From assembly GCA_037954235.1 (NCBI GenBank), contig JBBMOA010000001.1, positions 1,663,001-1,727,000 of the forward strand: DNA of 64,000 nucleotides, read 5' to 3'. This document shows, piece by piece, positions 14,134-27,042 of this stretch (positions are counted from its first letter, which is position 1; every line of letters starts with the position of its first letter). The position numbers were made by a program, and so were the translations under genes. The notes beneath the pieces are model-generated. The model did not search any database. It was not told the DNA's origin and worked only from the letters and a program-made list of their open reading frames with translations. This DNA is from Aulostomus chinensis. Taxonomy: Eukaryota > Chordata > Actinopteri > Syngnathiformes > Aulostomidae.

Positions 14134-17100
14134 TTAGTACATGACTGTCAGCATCACTTTGAGGTTATTCGAAACTTTCACTCCATTGCTGTTAGCATCA
14201 TTTTGAGTTCATTAGCAATTCTTACGACATCACCGTCGCAATATTTTGAGGTTTGTAGCAACTTTTACGACATTACTGTCGCATTATTTTGAGGTTCGTA
14301 GCAACACTTACAACATGACTGTCAGCATCACTTTGAGGTTCTTCGAAACACTTACTACATTACTGTAAGCATCACTGAGTTGATTAGCAATTATCACTAC
14401 ATTACTGTTAGCATCATTTTGAGTTCATTAGCAATTCTTCCGACATCACTGTCGCAATATTTTGAGGTTTGTAGCAACTCTTACTACATGACTGTCAGCA
14501 TCACTTTGAGGTTGTTCGAAACACTTACTACATCACTGTCAGCATCAATGAGTTTATTAGCAACTATCACTACATTACTGTTAGCATCATTTTGAGTTCA
14601 TTTGCAATTCTTCCGACATCACTGTCGCAATATTTTGAGGTTAGCAGCAACTTTTACTACATTACTGTCACATTATTTTGAGTTTCGTAGCAACTCTTAC
14701 TACATGACTGTCAGCATCACTTTGAGGTTATTCGAAACTTTCACTCCATTACTGTTAGCATCATTTTGAGTTCATTCGCAATTCTTCTGACATCACTGTC
14801 GCAATATTTTGAGTTTCGTAGCAACTCTTACTACATGACTGTCAGCATCACTTTGAGGTCATTCGAAACTATCACTACATTACTGTTAGCATCATTTTGA
14901 GTTCATTAGCAATTCTTCTGACATCACTGTCGCAATATTTTGAGGTTCGTAGCAACACTTACTACATGACTGTCAGCATCACTTTGAGTTTATTAGCAAC
15001 TATCACTACATTACTGTTAGCATCATTTTGAGATCATTACCAATTCTTCTGACATCACTGTCGCATCATTTTGAGATCTTTTGCAATTCTTCTGGCATCA
15101 CTGTCGCATTATTTTGAGGTTCGTAGCAACTTTTACTACATGACTGTCAGCATCACTTTGAGGTTATTCGAAACACTTACTACATTGCTGTTAGCACCAC
15201 TGATTTATAGCAACTATCACTACATTACTGTTAGCATCATTTTGAGTTCATGAGCAATTCTTCCGACATCACTGTCGCAATATTTGGGGTTCGTAGCAAC
15301 TTTTACTACATTACTGTCGCATTATTTTGAGGTTCGTAGCAACACTTACTACATGACTGTCAGCATCACTTTGAGGTTATTCGAAAGTTTCACTCCATTA
15401 CTGTTAGCATCATTTAGAGTTCATTAGCAATTCTTCCGACATCACTGTCGCAATATTTTGAGGTTCGTAGCAACTCTTACTACATTTTTGTTGCATTATT
15501 TTAAGGTTCGTAGCAACTCTTACGACATTACTGTCAGCATCACTTTGAGTTTATTAGCAACTATCACTACATTACTGTTAGCATCATTTTGAGATCATTA
15601 CCAATTCTTCTGACATCACTGTCGCATCATTTTGAGATCTTTAGCAATTCTTCTGACATCACTGTCGCATTATTTTGAGGTTCGTAGCAACTCTTAGTAA
15701 ATGACTGTCAGCATCACTTTGAGGTTGTTCGAAACTCTTACTACATGAATGTAAGCATCACTGAGTTGATTAGCAACTATCACTACATTACTGTTAGCAT
15801 CATCTTGAGTTCATTAGCAATTCTTCCGACATCACTGTCGCAATATTTTGAGGTTCGTAGTAACTTTTACGACATTACTGTCGCATTATTTTGAGGTTCG
15901 TAGCAACTCTTAGTACAAGACTGTCAGCATCACTTTGAGGTTGTTCGAAACACTTACTACATCACTGTCAGCATCACTGAGTTGATATGCAACTATCACT
16001 ACATGACTGTTAGCATCATTTTGAGGTTAGAAGCAACTTTTACTACATGACTGACAGCATCGCTTTTAGGTTGTTCGAAACACTTACTACATTACTGTAA
16101 GTATCACTGAGTTTATTAGCAACTATCACTACATTACTGTTAGCATCATTTTGACTTAATGAGCAATTCTCACGACATCACTGTGGCATTGAATTGAGTT
16201 CATTAGCAACTCTTACTAAATGACTGTCAGCATCACTTTGAGGTTGTTCGAAACTCTTACTACATGACTGTAAGCATCACTGAGTTGATTAGCAACTATC
16301 ACTACATTACTGTTAGCATCATCTTGAGTTCATTAGCAATTCTTCCGACATCACTGTCGCAATATTTTGAGGTTCGTAGCAACTTTTACTACATTACTGT
16401 CGCATTATTTTGAGGTTATTCGAAACTTTCACTCCATTACTGTTAGCATCATTTTAAGTTCATTAGCAATTCTTCCTACATTACTGTCGCATTATTTTGA
16501 GGTTCGTAGCAACTCTTAGTACATGACTGTCAGCATCACTTTGAGGTTATTCAAAACGTTCACTCCATTACTGTTAGCATCATTTTGAGATCATTACCAA
16601 TTCTTCTGACATCACTGTCGCATCATTTTGAGATCTTTAGCAATTCTTCTGACATCACTGTCGCATTATTTTGAGGTTCGTAGCAACTCTTACTACATGA
16701 CTGTGAGCATCACTTTGAGGTTCTTCGAAACACTTACTACATTACTGTAAGCATTACTGACTTGATTAGCAACTATCACTACATTACTGTTAGCATCATT
16801 TTGAGATCATTAGCAATTCTTCCGACATCACTGTCACAATATTTTGAGGTTTGTAGCAACTTTTACTCCATTACTGTCGCATTATTTTGAGGTTCGTACC
16901 AACTCTTAGTACATGACTGTCAGCATCACTTTGAGGTTATTCGAAACTTTCACTCCATTACTGTTAGCATCATTTTGAGTTCATTAGCAATTCTTTCTAC
17001 ATCACTGTCGCAATATTTTGAGGTTCGTAGCAACTTTTACTACATTACTGTCGCATTATTTTGAGGTTCGTAGCAACTCTTACTACATGACTGTCAGCAT

Positions 17101-20100
17101 CACTTTGAGGTTGTTCGAAACACTTACTACATGACTGTCGCATTATTTTGAGGTTCGTAGCAACTCTGACTACATTACTGTCAGCATCACTTTGAGGTTA
17201 TTCGAAAGTTTCACTCCATTACTGTTAGCATCATTTTGAGTTCTTTAGCAATTCTTCCGACATCACTGTCGCAATATTTTGAGGTTCGTAGCAACTCTTC
17301 CTACATTATTGTTGCATTATTTTAAGCTTCATAGCAACTCTTACTACATTACTGTTAGCATCACTTTGAGTTTATTAGCAACTATCACTACATAACTGTT
17401 AGCATCATTTTGAGTTGTTGAGCAATTCTCACGACATCACTGTAGCATTAAATTGAGTTCATTAGCAACTCTTACTAAATGACTTTCAGCATCACTTTGA
17501 GGTTGTTCGAAACTCTTACTACATTACTGTAAGCATCACTGAGTTTCTTCGCAACTATCACTACATTACTGTTAGCATAATCTTGAGTTCATTAGCAATT
17601 CTTCCGACATCACTGTCGCAATATTTGAGGTTCATAGCAACTTTTACTACATTACTGTCGCAATATTTTGAGGTTCGTAGCAACACTTACTACATGACTG
17701 TCAGCATCACTTTGAGGTTATTCGAAAGTTTCACTCCATTACTGTTAGCATCATCTTTAGTTCATTAGCAATTCTTCCGACATCACTGTCGCAATATTTT
17801 GAGGTTCGTAGAAACTTTTACTACATTACTGTCGCATTATTTTGATGTTCGTAGCAACTCTTAGTACATGACTGTCAGCATCACTTTGAGGTTATTCGAA
17901 ACGTTCACTCCATTACTGTTAGCATCATTTTGAGATCATTACCAATTCTTCTGACATCACTGTTGCATCATTTTGAGATCTTTAGCAATTCTTCCGACAT
18001 CACTGTAGCATTATTTTGAGGTTCGCAGCAACTGTTTCTCCATGACTGCTAGCATCAGTTTGAGTTTGTTCGAAACACTTACTACATTACTGTAAGCATC
18101 ACTTTGAGGTTATTCGAAAGTTTCACTCCATTACCGTTAGCATCATCTTGAGTTCATTAGCAATTCTTCCGACATCACTGTCGCAATATTTTGAGGTTCG
18201 TAGCAACTTTTACTACATGACTGTCGCATTATTTTGAGGTTCGTAGCAACTCTTACTACATTACTGTCAGCATCACTTTGAGGTTGTTCGAAACACTTAC
18301 TACATCAATTTCGCAATATTTTGAGGTTCGTAGCAACTTTTACGACATTACTGTCGCATTATTTTGAGGTCATTAGCAATTCTTCTAACATCACTGTCGC
18401 ATCATTTTGAGATCTTTCGCAATTCTTCTGACATCACTGTCGCATTATTTTGAGGTTCGTAGCAACTCTTACTACATGACTGTCAGCATCACTTTGAGGT
18501 TATTCGAAAGTTTCACTCCATTACTGTTAGCATCATTTTGAGTTCATTAGCAATTCTTCCTACAACACTGTCGCATCATTTTGAGTTCATTAGCAATTCT
18601 TCTGACATCACTGTCGCAATATTTTGAGGTTCGTAGCAACTCTTACTACATGACTTTCAGCATCACTTTGAGGTTATACGAAACACTTACTACATTACTG
18701 TAAGCATCACTGAGTTGATTAGCAACTATCACTACATTACTGTTAGCATCATCTTGAGTTCATTAGCAATTCTTCCGACATCAATGTCTCAATATTTTGA
18801 GGTCCGTAGCAACTTTTAGTACATTACTGTCGCATTATTTTGAGGTTCGTAGCAACACTTACTACATGACTGTCAGCATCACTTTGAGGTTATTCGAAAG
18901 TTTCACTCCATTACTATTAGCATCATCTTGAGTTCATTTGCAATTCTTCCGACATCACTGTCGCAATATTTTGAGGTACATAGCAACTTTTACTACATTA
19001 CTGCTAGCATCACTTTGAGGTTGTTGGAAACACTTACTACATTACTGTAAGCATCACTGACTTGATTAGCAACTATCACTACATTACTGTTAGCATCATT
19101 TTGAGATCATTACCAATTCTTCCTACAACACTGTCGCATCATTTTGAGTTCATTTGCAATTCTTCCGACATCACTGTCGCATTATTTTGAGGTTCGTAGC
19201 AACTCTTACTACATGACTGCTAGCATCACTTTGAGGTTGTTCGAAACACTTACTACATTACTTTAAGCATCACTGACTTGATTAGCAACTATCACTACAT
19301 TACTGTTAGCATCATTTTAAGTTCATTAGCAATTCTTACTACATCACTGTCGCAATATTTTGAGGTTCGTAACAACTTTTACTACATTACTGTTGCATTA
19401 TTTTGAGGTTCGAAGCAACTCTTAGTACATGACAGTCAGCATCACTTTGAGGTTATTCGAAACACTTACTACATTACTGTAAGCATCACTGAGTTGATTA
19501 GCAACTATCACTACATTACTGTTAGCATCATTTTGAGTTCATTAGCAATTCTTCCGACATCACTGTCGCAATATTTTGAGGTTCGTAGCAACTTTTACTA
19601 CGTTACTGTCGCATTATTTTGAGGTTCGTAGCAACTCTTACTACATTACTGTAAGCATCACTTTGAGTTCATTAGCAACTATCACTCCATTACTGTTAGC
19701 ATCATTTTGAGTTCATTAGCAATTCTTCCGATATCACTATCGCAATATTTTGAGGTTCGTAGCAAGTTTTACTACATTACTGTCTTATTATTTTGAGGTT
19801 CGTAGCAACACTTACTACATGACTGTCAGCATCACTTTGAGGTTATTCGAAAGTTTCACTCCATTACTGTTAGCATCATTTTGATTTGTTGAGCAATTCT
19901 CACGACATCACTGTAGCATTAAATTGAGTTCATTAGCAACTCTTACTAAATGACTGTCAGCATCACTTTGAGGTTGTTCGAAACACTTACTACATTACTA
20001 TAAGCATCACTGACTTGATTAGCAACTATCACTCCATTACTTTTAGCATCATTTTGAGTTCATTAGCAATTCTTACTACATCACTGTCACATCATTTTGA

Positions 20101-21419
20101 GATCATTAGCAATTCTTCCGACATCACTGTCGCAATATTTTGAGGTTTGTAGCAACTCTTACTACATGACTGTCAGCATCACTTTGAGGTTATTTGAAAC
20201 GTTCACTCCATTACTGTTAGCATCATTTTGAGATAATTAGCAATTCTTCCGACATCACTGTCGCATCATTTTGAGATCTTTAGCAATTCTTCTGACATCA
20301 CTGTCGCATTATTTTTAGTTTCGTAGCAACTCTTTCTACATGACTGTCAGCATCACTTTGAGGTTGTTCGAAACACTTACTACATTACTATAAGCATCAC
20401 TGACTTGATTAGCAACTATCACTACATTACTATTAGCATCATTTTGAGTTCATTACCAATTCTTCCTACAACACTGTTGCATCATTTTGAGTTCATTAGC
20501 AATTCTTCCGACATCACTGTCGCAATATTTTGAGGTTCGTAGCAACTCTTACTACATTATTGTTGCATTATTTTAAGGTTCGTAGTAACTCTTACTACAT
20601 TACTGTCAGCATCACTTTGAGTTTTTTAGCAACTATCACTACATTACTGTTAGCATCATTTTGAGTTGTTGAGCAATTCTCACGACATCACTGTAGCATT
20701 AAATTGAGTTCATTAGCAACTCTTACTAAATGACTGTCAGCATCACTTTGAGGTTGTTCGAAACACTTACTACATTACTGTAAGCATCACTGACTTGATT
20801 AGCAACTATCACTACATTACTGTTAGCATCATTTTTAGTGCATTAGCAATTCTTCCTACATTACTGTCGCATTATTTTGAGGTTCGTAGCAACATTTACT
20901 ACATTACTGTCACATTATTTTGAGGTTCGTAGCAACTCTTAGTACATGACTGTCAGCATCACTTTGAGGTTATTCGAAACACTTACTACATTACTGTAAG
21001 CATCACTGAGTTGATTAGCAACTATCACGAAATTACTGTTAGCATCATTTTGAGTTCATTAGCAATTCTTCCGACATTACTGTCGCATTATTTTGAGGTT
21101 TTTTAGCAACACCTACTACATGACTGTCAGCATCACTTTGAGGTTATTCGAAAGTTTCACTCCATTACTGTTAGCATCATTTTGAGTTCATTAGCAATTC
21201 TTATGACATCACTGTAGCATCATTTTGAGATCATTAGCAATTCTTCCGACATCACTGTCGCAATATTTTGAGGTTCGTACCAACTCTTAGTACATGACTG
21301 TCAGCATCACTTTGAGGTTATTCGAAACATTCACTCCATTACTGTTAGCATCATTTTGAGTTCATTAGCAATTCTTATGACATCACTGTAGCATCATTTT
21401 GAGATCATTAGCAATTCTT

Positions 21420-22010
21420 CCGACATTACTTTCGCATTATTTTGCGTTCATTCGCAATTCCTACGACATCACTGTAGCATTATTTTGAGGTTAGTAGCAA
21501 CTCTTACAACACGAATGTCAGCATCACTTTGAGGTTGTTCGAAACTCTTACTACATTACTGTAAGCCTCACTGAGTTTATTAGCAACTATCACTACATTA
21601 CTTTTAGCATCATTTTGTGTTCATTCGTAATTCTTACGACATCACTCTCACATCATTTTGAGATCATTAGCAATTCTTCCCACATCACTGTCACATTATT
21701 TTGTGGTTCGTAGCAACTCTTGCTACACGACTGTCAGCATCACTTTGAATTTATTAGCAACTATCACTACATTACTGTTCGCATAATTTTGAGTTCATTA
21801 GCAATTCTTATGACATCACTTTCGCATCATTTTGAGATCATTAGGAATTCTTCCGACATCACTGTCGCATCATTTTGAGATCATTAGCAATTTTTACAAC
21901 ATCATTGTAGCATTATTTTGAGGTTATTAGCCACACTCCTCCATGACTGTTAGCATCATTTTGAGTTCATTAGCAATTCTTCCGACATCACTGTAGCATT
22001 ATTTTGAGGT
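21420..22010 (+). repeat. Degenerate right edge of the left array
   Basis: Monomers here carry more private changes than those inside the array (for example tttgcgttcattc at 21,431 and the shortened unit near 21,920). The array ends in a tandem gaggttttgaggttc duplication at about 22,004-22,018 before unique sequence starts. Extra divergence at an array edge is the usual expectation where unequal exchange homogenises the interior less often at the ends. Confidence 0.7.
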
Positions 22011-23846
22011 TTTGAGGTTCCTTTGTTTGTAACCGATCTGCTGACCAGCGAGACGCCACCACGCACGGCTTTCGGCTCCGTAAAGGAGGGAGAGGAAGTG
22101 GAAAGGACGGAGAAGGGTCGGACCAGGTCTACTGCTAGGTGACCACTCACTATCGTCTGCCACACTGCCCCTCACGGTGGGGAGTGTAGCGCTATCCTGC
22201 CACAGTACATTTGTTTAATTCTTTTGCTCTTGCACTTTAATTAAAATGGACTTGACTTGAGAATGTTTTGTTTCAAAATATAGATGAATTCCCAGATTTA
22301 TAGCTAGCATGAGTATGAAGTTGCACTTGCACCCGGTGGGAAAATGTCCTCTGCATTTGACTCTCACTATGTAGGAGCAGTGGTAGCAGTGTCAGCCTGG
22401 GGGCTTGGTCAAGATCAATGACAGGAGTAGCAGACAGGTAATATCCATAGCATGCTTGTTGTTTGAGAGGAGTAAGGGTACACTGTTGGTCTCTCACCTG
22501 ATGCGCTGTCATCAGCACAAATGATCTGTTCCTAAACATCAAAATCTACCATCCCCCCTGATTGTTTTTTACAACTGGAGTATTGGTTGACACTTTAGAA
22601 AGCCTTCATTCAGAGCTGTGAAGAACCTTGAACCTGATATCCCAGACATCAAAGTGGGCCACTAACTGGCCAGATGAAGCTATGCTAGGCTGCTGTATCC
22701 TGAAGAGCTAAAGTAGCAGCTTCTGAGAGGGATGCTAACCTGGATGTGTTCATCTCCTACTTTAATATCAGCGGCCCAACTTGGAGCTCTGACAGCCTCC
22801 AGCTTGTTGTTCCTGTTTCTGCTTCAGTCAACAGGGAACTCCAACCTGCAGTAGAATCTTCAACAATGGAATAGAAAAGTGAGGAAGAAAAACTAGAATA
22901 AACTTACAAAGCTGAGAAATGTTCATGAAGAAGAAAGGCACACGTTATGATTGAGGCCAGAAACTAAAACTCCACACCAAATGTACTTTGACTTGTAGGA
23001 TAATGAACTTGAATGTGTTGAAACAGCAGATCAATGAATCCACTACCACACAACAAGATGATGACCCCCTACCACAAGATGGCGTCACAGATCCTGACGC
23101 TCTGTGCAGGAAACTCCGAGCAAAACATTACAACAAAGCTCCTGTTGTTCCCTCCAGGAAAAACTGTGGCTCTGATGAGAAGAAGGATCCCAGCGTCCTC
23201 TGAGGATCCATGGCCGCACCATTGGGTAGAAGGACGATGGGGTCGGCACCAGGAGGAACCCTGGTGTCTCCGATGCAGGGAAGATGGAGCAGTGAAGAGG
23301 CCACATTGTGGCGTCCTAAAGAGGACATTTGGTGGAGCCTGAGACAGCAAACATCACGCCCCCTTCATCAGAAGAACCACAGCACCAGAAGAAAGAATCC
23401 TGGCAGTGACGACAGGCAGGATCAGGGTGACCTCCTCACCTCCACCTTTGAACCTTCAAGTGAACTTTAAAAAGCTTTAGAGTGGAGAAGGTTTTTAAAA
23501 CATTTTATTGTTTTTTTCCTTTCATTCTCATTTGTGCGATTGTCTGATTTATTAGAAATAAACACTGTCTGCTGGGTTTCCATTGACTGTGATTCTCTTT
23601 TTGCATGCAAGTTGAAAGTTCTGCCAATAAAAACACAAGTATTTGAAGACCAAAGGAAGGACCCCCAAAGTCAGGACCCTGAGATCAAAGTGAACGCTCT
23701 GATCTCAGAGGTCTGGGATATTTCCCATCCCATGGCCCTTCAAATAAGAGCCCTGTGTCACTGTCTCAAAGTTTTCAACCGTATTTGTTTGTTAAATTAA
23801 AACCAGACGACCACTGTGGTCCTTTTTACACGGTAAGTAAAGCATA
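22011..23846. other. Unique sequence next to the array, no supported gene
   Basis: First non-satellite sequence. The segment 22,030-22,200 is locally GC-richer and CpG-containing, and 22,200-22,260 is AT-rich. Short frames at 22,988-23,203, 23,034-23,342 and 23,210-23,470 overlap each other on several frames and have no recognisable domain, so I do not call a gene. An aaacattttattg stretch at about 23,499-23,511 and AATAAA at 23,558 could serve as polyadenylation sequence, but nothing upstream is convincing. Confidence 0.4.
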
Positions 23847-23918
23847 GATGCCCTGGTGGACCTGTTGGCACCCTGGACTTTGAATCCAGTGACCTGAGTC
23901 CAAGTCTCAGTTCCAGCA
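23847..23918 (+). pseudogene. tRNA-Gln(TTG) pseudogene
   Basis: The anticodon arm is intact: stem CTGGA/TCCAG around a loop CTTTGAA with anticodon TTG, the vertebrate tRNA-Gln pattern. The T arm also folds, with a perfect CTGAG/CTCAG stem, but its loop reads TCCAAGT, so the B box has lost the usual TTC. The acceptor halves (GATGCCC and TTCCAGC) cannot pair and the D arm is degraded. It is therefore a tRNA-Gln-derived relic, not a working gene. Confidence 0.65.
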
Positions 23919-24638
23919 GGTTTCCTGCAGCCTTCAGCAGAGCTGCCATGTTTCTCTGTAGAGAACTAAGTGATGCTCTCAGCAGGTTGAGGGCACCACC
24001 AACAAGTGAGGGAACCTCTGACTTCCTTCTTGTCAAACAGGAAACTCCTAATACCTCATTTGAGTAAAGTACCTCATATTCCTGACATCCAAGTAGTAGT
24101 GAAGTGGAGGAAGAAGGGAGGAGATCTCCAACAGGGTCCTTCTTCCCTCTGTCCTCCTTGATCTCATGGATCACCACAGTCAAGGGGAGACCCAAGCTCC
24201 CGGATGGATCTGGCACTCAGGAACTGCTGAGTTTTCCAGTGGACTTTGTTCCATCCATGGTTCAGGAGCAGGACTCCTCCTGGTTAACCTGGTATCTTTC
24301 CACCCAACTGTGGGTTCTTGGAGAATTTTTCATGTCATGTCAAGAAATCAGGCTGGTGGGTTTTTCAATGAGAGAAATTCTGGTAACTTAATTAAGTGGC
24401 ATGTTTGTTGAAGCAGTAATTAACTGATAAATTAAGGAAGGCCTGGCCAGTCTTTGCTCCCAGGTCATACGATGGAGTTAGAAAGTCCTGAATAAATCTG
24501 GAGTTCCTTGATTTCCTTGTGGTTCATGATCCTTTTGCCAATCTAGTCTGGAACAAGAGCAAGATGAACCTCCAAATATCAACAGGTTGATTGCAGGTGA
24601 TGTCAAGTGGTATTTTGAGGAACCACCTCCTAGTGTTT
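23919..24638. other. Unique sequence, nothing supported
   Basis: Several overlapping short frames (for example 23,797-24,216 minus and 24,104-24,391 plus) lie here without any domain, repeat or splice evidence that I can recognise. No RNA gene or mobile element identified. Confidence 0.4.
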
Positions 24639-24703
24639 GGTTCCATGATGGAAGGGTGAGAACTCTGGATCCAGTGATCAGAGTTCAAGTCTTGGTGGGA
24701 CCT
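24639..24703 (+). pseudogene. tRNA-Gln pseudogene lacking the whole anticodon loop
   Basis: The ends match vertebrate tRNA-Gln: a GGTTCCA acceptor half pairs with TGGGACC, and the T arm carries GAGTTCAAGTCTT, including a good B box. In place of the 17-nt anticodon arm there is only CTGGATCCAG, that is the two 5-nt stem halves joined with the 7-nt loop missing. The total length is 65 nt, exactly seven short of the normal 72. It cannot decode. The clean loss of precisely one loop is unusual. Confidence 0.8.
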
Positions 24704-24901
24704 TCCTGTCTGGAATGTGTCCCATGTAACAAACTGATCAAGAGATGCAATGTGGTTCTAATGTTCTGGTTCATTTCTTGTCCTTTAGAAAAATGAAAAT
24801 CATTTCTTCCTGCCATGAACTCAGACTCTGTGTTTAATGTTAACAATTTAAAAAATTCTACTTTGTCAGTGAATTAATTCAGTCTGCAACTGTCAGTTTC
24901 T

Positions 24902-24984
24902 GTCAGGATGGCAGAGCGGTCTAAGGCGTTGCGTTCAGGTTGCAGCCTCTCCTGGAGGCGTGGGTTCGAATCCCACTTCTGACA
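24902..24984 (+). tRNA. tRNA-Leu(CAG)
   Basis: An 83-nt class II tRNA. Acceptor GTCAGGA pairs with TTCTGAC and is followed by discriminator A. The A box reads TGGCAGAGCGG and the B box GGTTCGAATCC is canonical. The anticodon loop TTCAGGT has CAG, and a long variable arm is present, all matching vertebrate tRNA-Leu(CAG). The anticodon stem has weak G-T pairs (TTGCG/TGCAG). Of the tRNA genes here it is the only one with a TTTT terminator close behind, so it is the best candidate for active Pol III transcription. Confidence 0.93.
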
Positions 24985-24991
24985 AAGGACA

Positions 24992-24995
24992 TTTT
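24992..24995 (+). terminator. Pol III terminator of tRNA-Leu(CAG)
   Basis: A TTTT run begins eight bases after the last base of the tRNA (ggacattttctcc), the usual RNA polymerase III stop. None of the other tRNA genes in the window has a run of four or more T within about 30 bases downstream. Confidence 0.75.
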
Positions 24996-26044
24996 CTCCA
25001 CATTCCTATGCATCCACAATGGTACATTCCAAACCCAGTTGAAGCTGCTCTCCACTGATGGGAGTGAGTGGTTGAACTGGCAGCAGAGGAGGCAAAGGAG
25101 CTTCCCTGTGACGGTCCAACATCGCCTGGTTTCCTCCAACATGGAGCAGCCACCAAACTCTAACTTCAATGTTGGATCAAAGTCTACTGAAGGAATGTGT
25201 TTTCTTTCAATTCACATTTTGTCCATTAACTTCATAATCAGAGTCTCCATCTCATCACATGACTAAAGTCTGGGTTCTGTATTGGTGGTAAAATATCCTT
25301 CCATGCCCCTCACTAGTTTGCACACAGAAAAGCATATTTTACTGGTTTCAGATCTCTTAGCTTGTTCTCTCTCTTAAAGCAGCTGAGGCAGCTTTCATTG
25401 TGTGATTTATTTTAAAATATAAATATGGAACAGAACCATTGGAATCAGATGTCAGGACATTTGAAGGAATGTCGATCTCCTGTTGAAATGTTGCAGTGTG
25501 CAGCTGAGGCTCTCTGGCAGTGGCACCAGGAGCCACAATGGCAGAACCTGGACCCTCCTGGAGGAGAACCACAGGTGAGGGCCTTCTTGGCTCCAGATTG
25601 ATGGAAGTCAAGTGTCTGAGGCTGTTAGCAGCCATGAAGTTGATCTGGTTGGCACTGGTATTTGTTCTTGCTGCAGCTCAGGAGTGATTCAGGAGAAGAG
25701 TTTCAGAACAGCCAAGGTTGGGGACTGGAATTCTAAAATTTCCCCTGGAACCAAACAACCTTGGAGGGTAAAAGCTCCAATCATAGCCACTCAGATGCAG
25801 CAGCAGAAGAAGCTGTCATCCACCCTGACAGTCAGAGCATCAAGTCAAGAAAACATCAAGTCACCAACATCACCATCTTGTAGTTCCAAACCTCCACCTG
25901 TCAGATTCAGCTACTTCTTATTGTGGGACTTTAAACTTGAACACAATGGAATTTGGAAAAGGAGTTTTCCTTCCAGTCCAAACATCATCGTCCAGCCTCC
26001 AACCAGAGGTCCATCAGTTATCATGGAGCCACAGGTGGAGTCTG
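24996..26044. other. Unique sequence, no supported gene
   Basis: The longest frame, 25,612-26,073 (+, 153 codons), is Ser/Gln-rich in the middle. It has no recognisable domain, no clear promoter or polyadenylation context, and it runs into the duplicated segment starting near 26,045. I leave it unannotated as a gene. No RNA gene or transposon identified. Confidence 0.4.
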
Positions 26045-26106
26045 GATTCTTTTCTGGAATGAGACGGCAATGAGAGTCCTGCCAAGTGACATCACTGACA
26101 TGACAG

Positions 26107-26172
26107 GATGACTTCAGTCACGTGACTGGATGACTTCAGTCACGTGACTGGATGACTTCAGTCACGTGACTG
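26107..26172 (+). repeat. 22-bp minisatellite, three units, with CACGTG core
   Basis: Three identical 22-bp units starting at 26107, 26129 and 26151. Each contains the palindrome cagtcacgtgactg, with a CACGTG E-box at its centre. The counterpart in the right arm (34,081-34,140) has CATGTG in place of CACGTG, consistent with loss of a methylated CpG. An E-box cluster can bind bHLH factors, but no adjacent gene here lets me assign a role. Confidence 0.9.
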
Positions 26173-26660
26173 GATGACAGTGTAGATGCCAATGTAGAGG
26201 TTGGGGAAATAGTCTCTGAGAATCCAGCTTGAACCCACAGCCTCCTTGTTTTCCAAAAACCCAAACAGCGACCATCAGTCTCCCTCCAATCCTGTACTTG
26301 GGTAAACAACAAAAACAGAGTAAAAGTCTCTGGCAACATATTTGTTTCCTGTAGGGTTTCTTCATGTATGTGTGGTGTACCTGCTTTCCCAGAGGACTGC
26401 CATCTTTGTTCTGTGGGCTGACATGTTTTAGTGTCAGCACAGGTCATAGCGCTGAGACTGAACTCTCATTCTCCTCCAAGTATTATTTCCACCTCACACT
26501 CCTGCATATATTCAAGTGAACAGGGAACACAAATTTATGCTCAACTTCTCCTGTGTATTCATCCACAGTCACTAAACAACAACCAAACCAAACAAAAGAG
26601 GTTTGCTAGCATGGCGATCAGCTGTAGTTCACCATCTTATCCAGGTCACATGACTCAGGA

Positions 26661-26900
26661 GTAGCGTGGCCGTCTGGCAACCAAAGGGTGGCTGGTTTGA
26701 TCCTCACTTTCTCCAGTGGCCATGTCAAAGTGTCCTTGAGTAAGATACTGAACTCTTAAATACTTCTAATGAGTAGGTTGGCTCCTTGCATGGCAGCCTT
26801 CAGCATCAGTGTGTGAGTGTGTGTGAATGAGAGGACATTGTTCAGCTCCTTGAGTGCTGCTGAGGTAGAAAGGCTCTGTACAAACTGAGTCCTTTTCCCA
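26661..26900 (+). mobile_element. Teleost tRNA-derived SINE
   Basis: A degraded tRNA-like head (gtagcgtggccgtctggc, then a tggtttgatcctc B-box relic) is followed by a body containing gtgtccttgagtaagatac and a gtgtgtgagtgtgtgtgaa block, then gtagaaaggctctgtaca. I know this combination from dispersed SINEs in fish genomes; the subfamily name is uncertain. The right arm of the inverted duplication keeps only its last part (gtagaaaggctctgttta in reverse complement at about 30,585-30,605), so the SINE was present before duplication and its body was later deleted there. Confidence 0.7.
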
Positions 26901-27042
26901 TTTCTTTCCTGCTTCTAGCAGCACTGTCGTCACTTCCTGTGACCGTGGAGGGAAGGGGTCCCCCTTCAGAATATGTTTGATATCAGTGTTACTTCCTCTT
27001 CAACATGCCTTTAGCAGACCAACTCAGAGAGCAGCACAGTGA

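Larger units (their letters stand above)
1..22010 (+). repeat. Left satellite array, 42-44 bp monomers
   Basis: Uninterrupted tandem array that begins before the window and ends near 22,010. Each monomer opens with actgt(c/t/a) and contains a gcatcattttgag or gcattattttgag core followed by an agcaa block. Several monomer classes recur: one with an attcgaaac block (44 bp), one with attagcaattct (44 bp), one with cgtagcaact (43 bp) and a shorter one with actgagttgatt (42 bp). They follow each other in a loose higher-order pattern of about 174 bp (four monomers). At about 43.4 bp per unit this is roughly 500 monomers. The period is not a multiple of three, so frames cycle through it; the few open frames (for example 6134-6451, 10384-10701 and 12292-12609, which are identical) are copies of one duplicated segment, not genes. 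Seen directly; the family name is unknown to me. Confidence 0.97.

Noticed and set aside
1..22010. CRISPR-like array of regular repeats
   Set aside because: Monomers abut directly with no unique spacers, the context is a vertebrate genome, and there are no cas genes.
1..22010. CENP-B box within the satellite monomers
   Set aside because: The ttcgaaac block has TTCG, but the rest of the box (A and CGGG at the required spacing) is absent, so there is no evidence for a centromeric CENP-B site.
22988..23470. Cluster of overlapping short frames on both strands
   Set aside because: Open frames on four or more frames at once point to local base composition rather than coding; no domain seen.
25612..26073. 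153-codon plus-strand frame
   Set aside because: No domain, low-complexity Ser/Gln content, and it runs into the duplicated segment; not enough support to call a gene.
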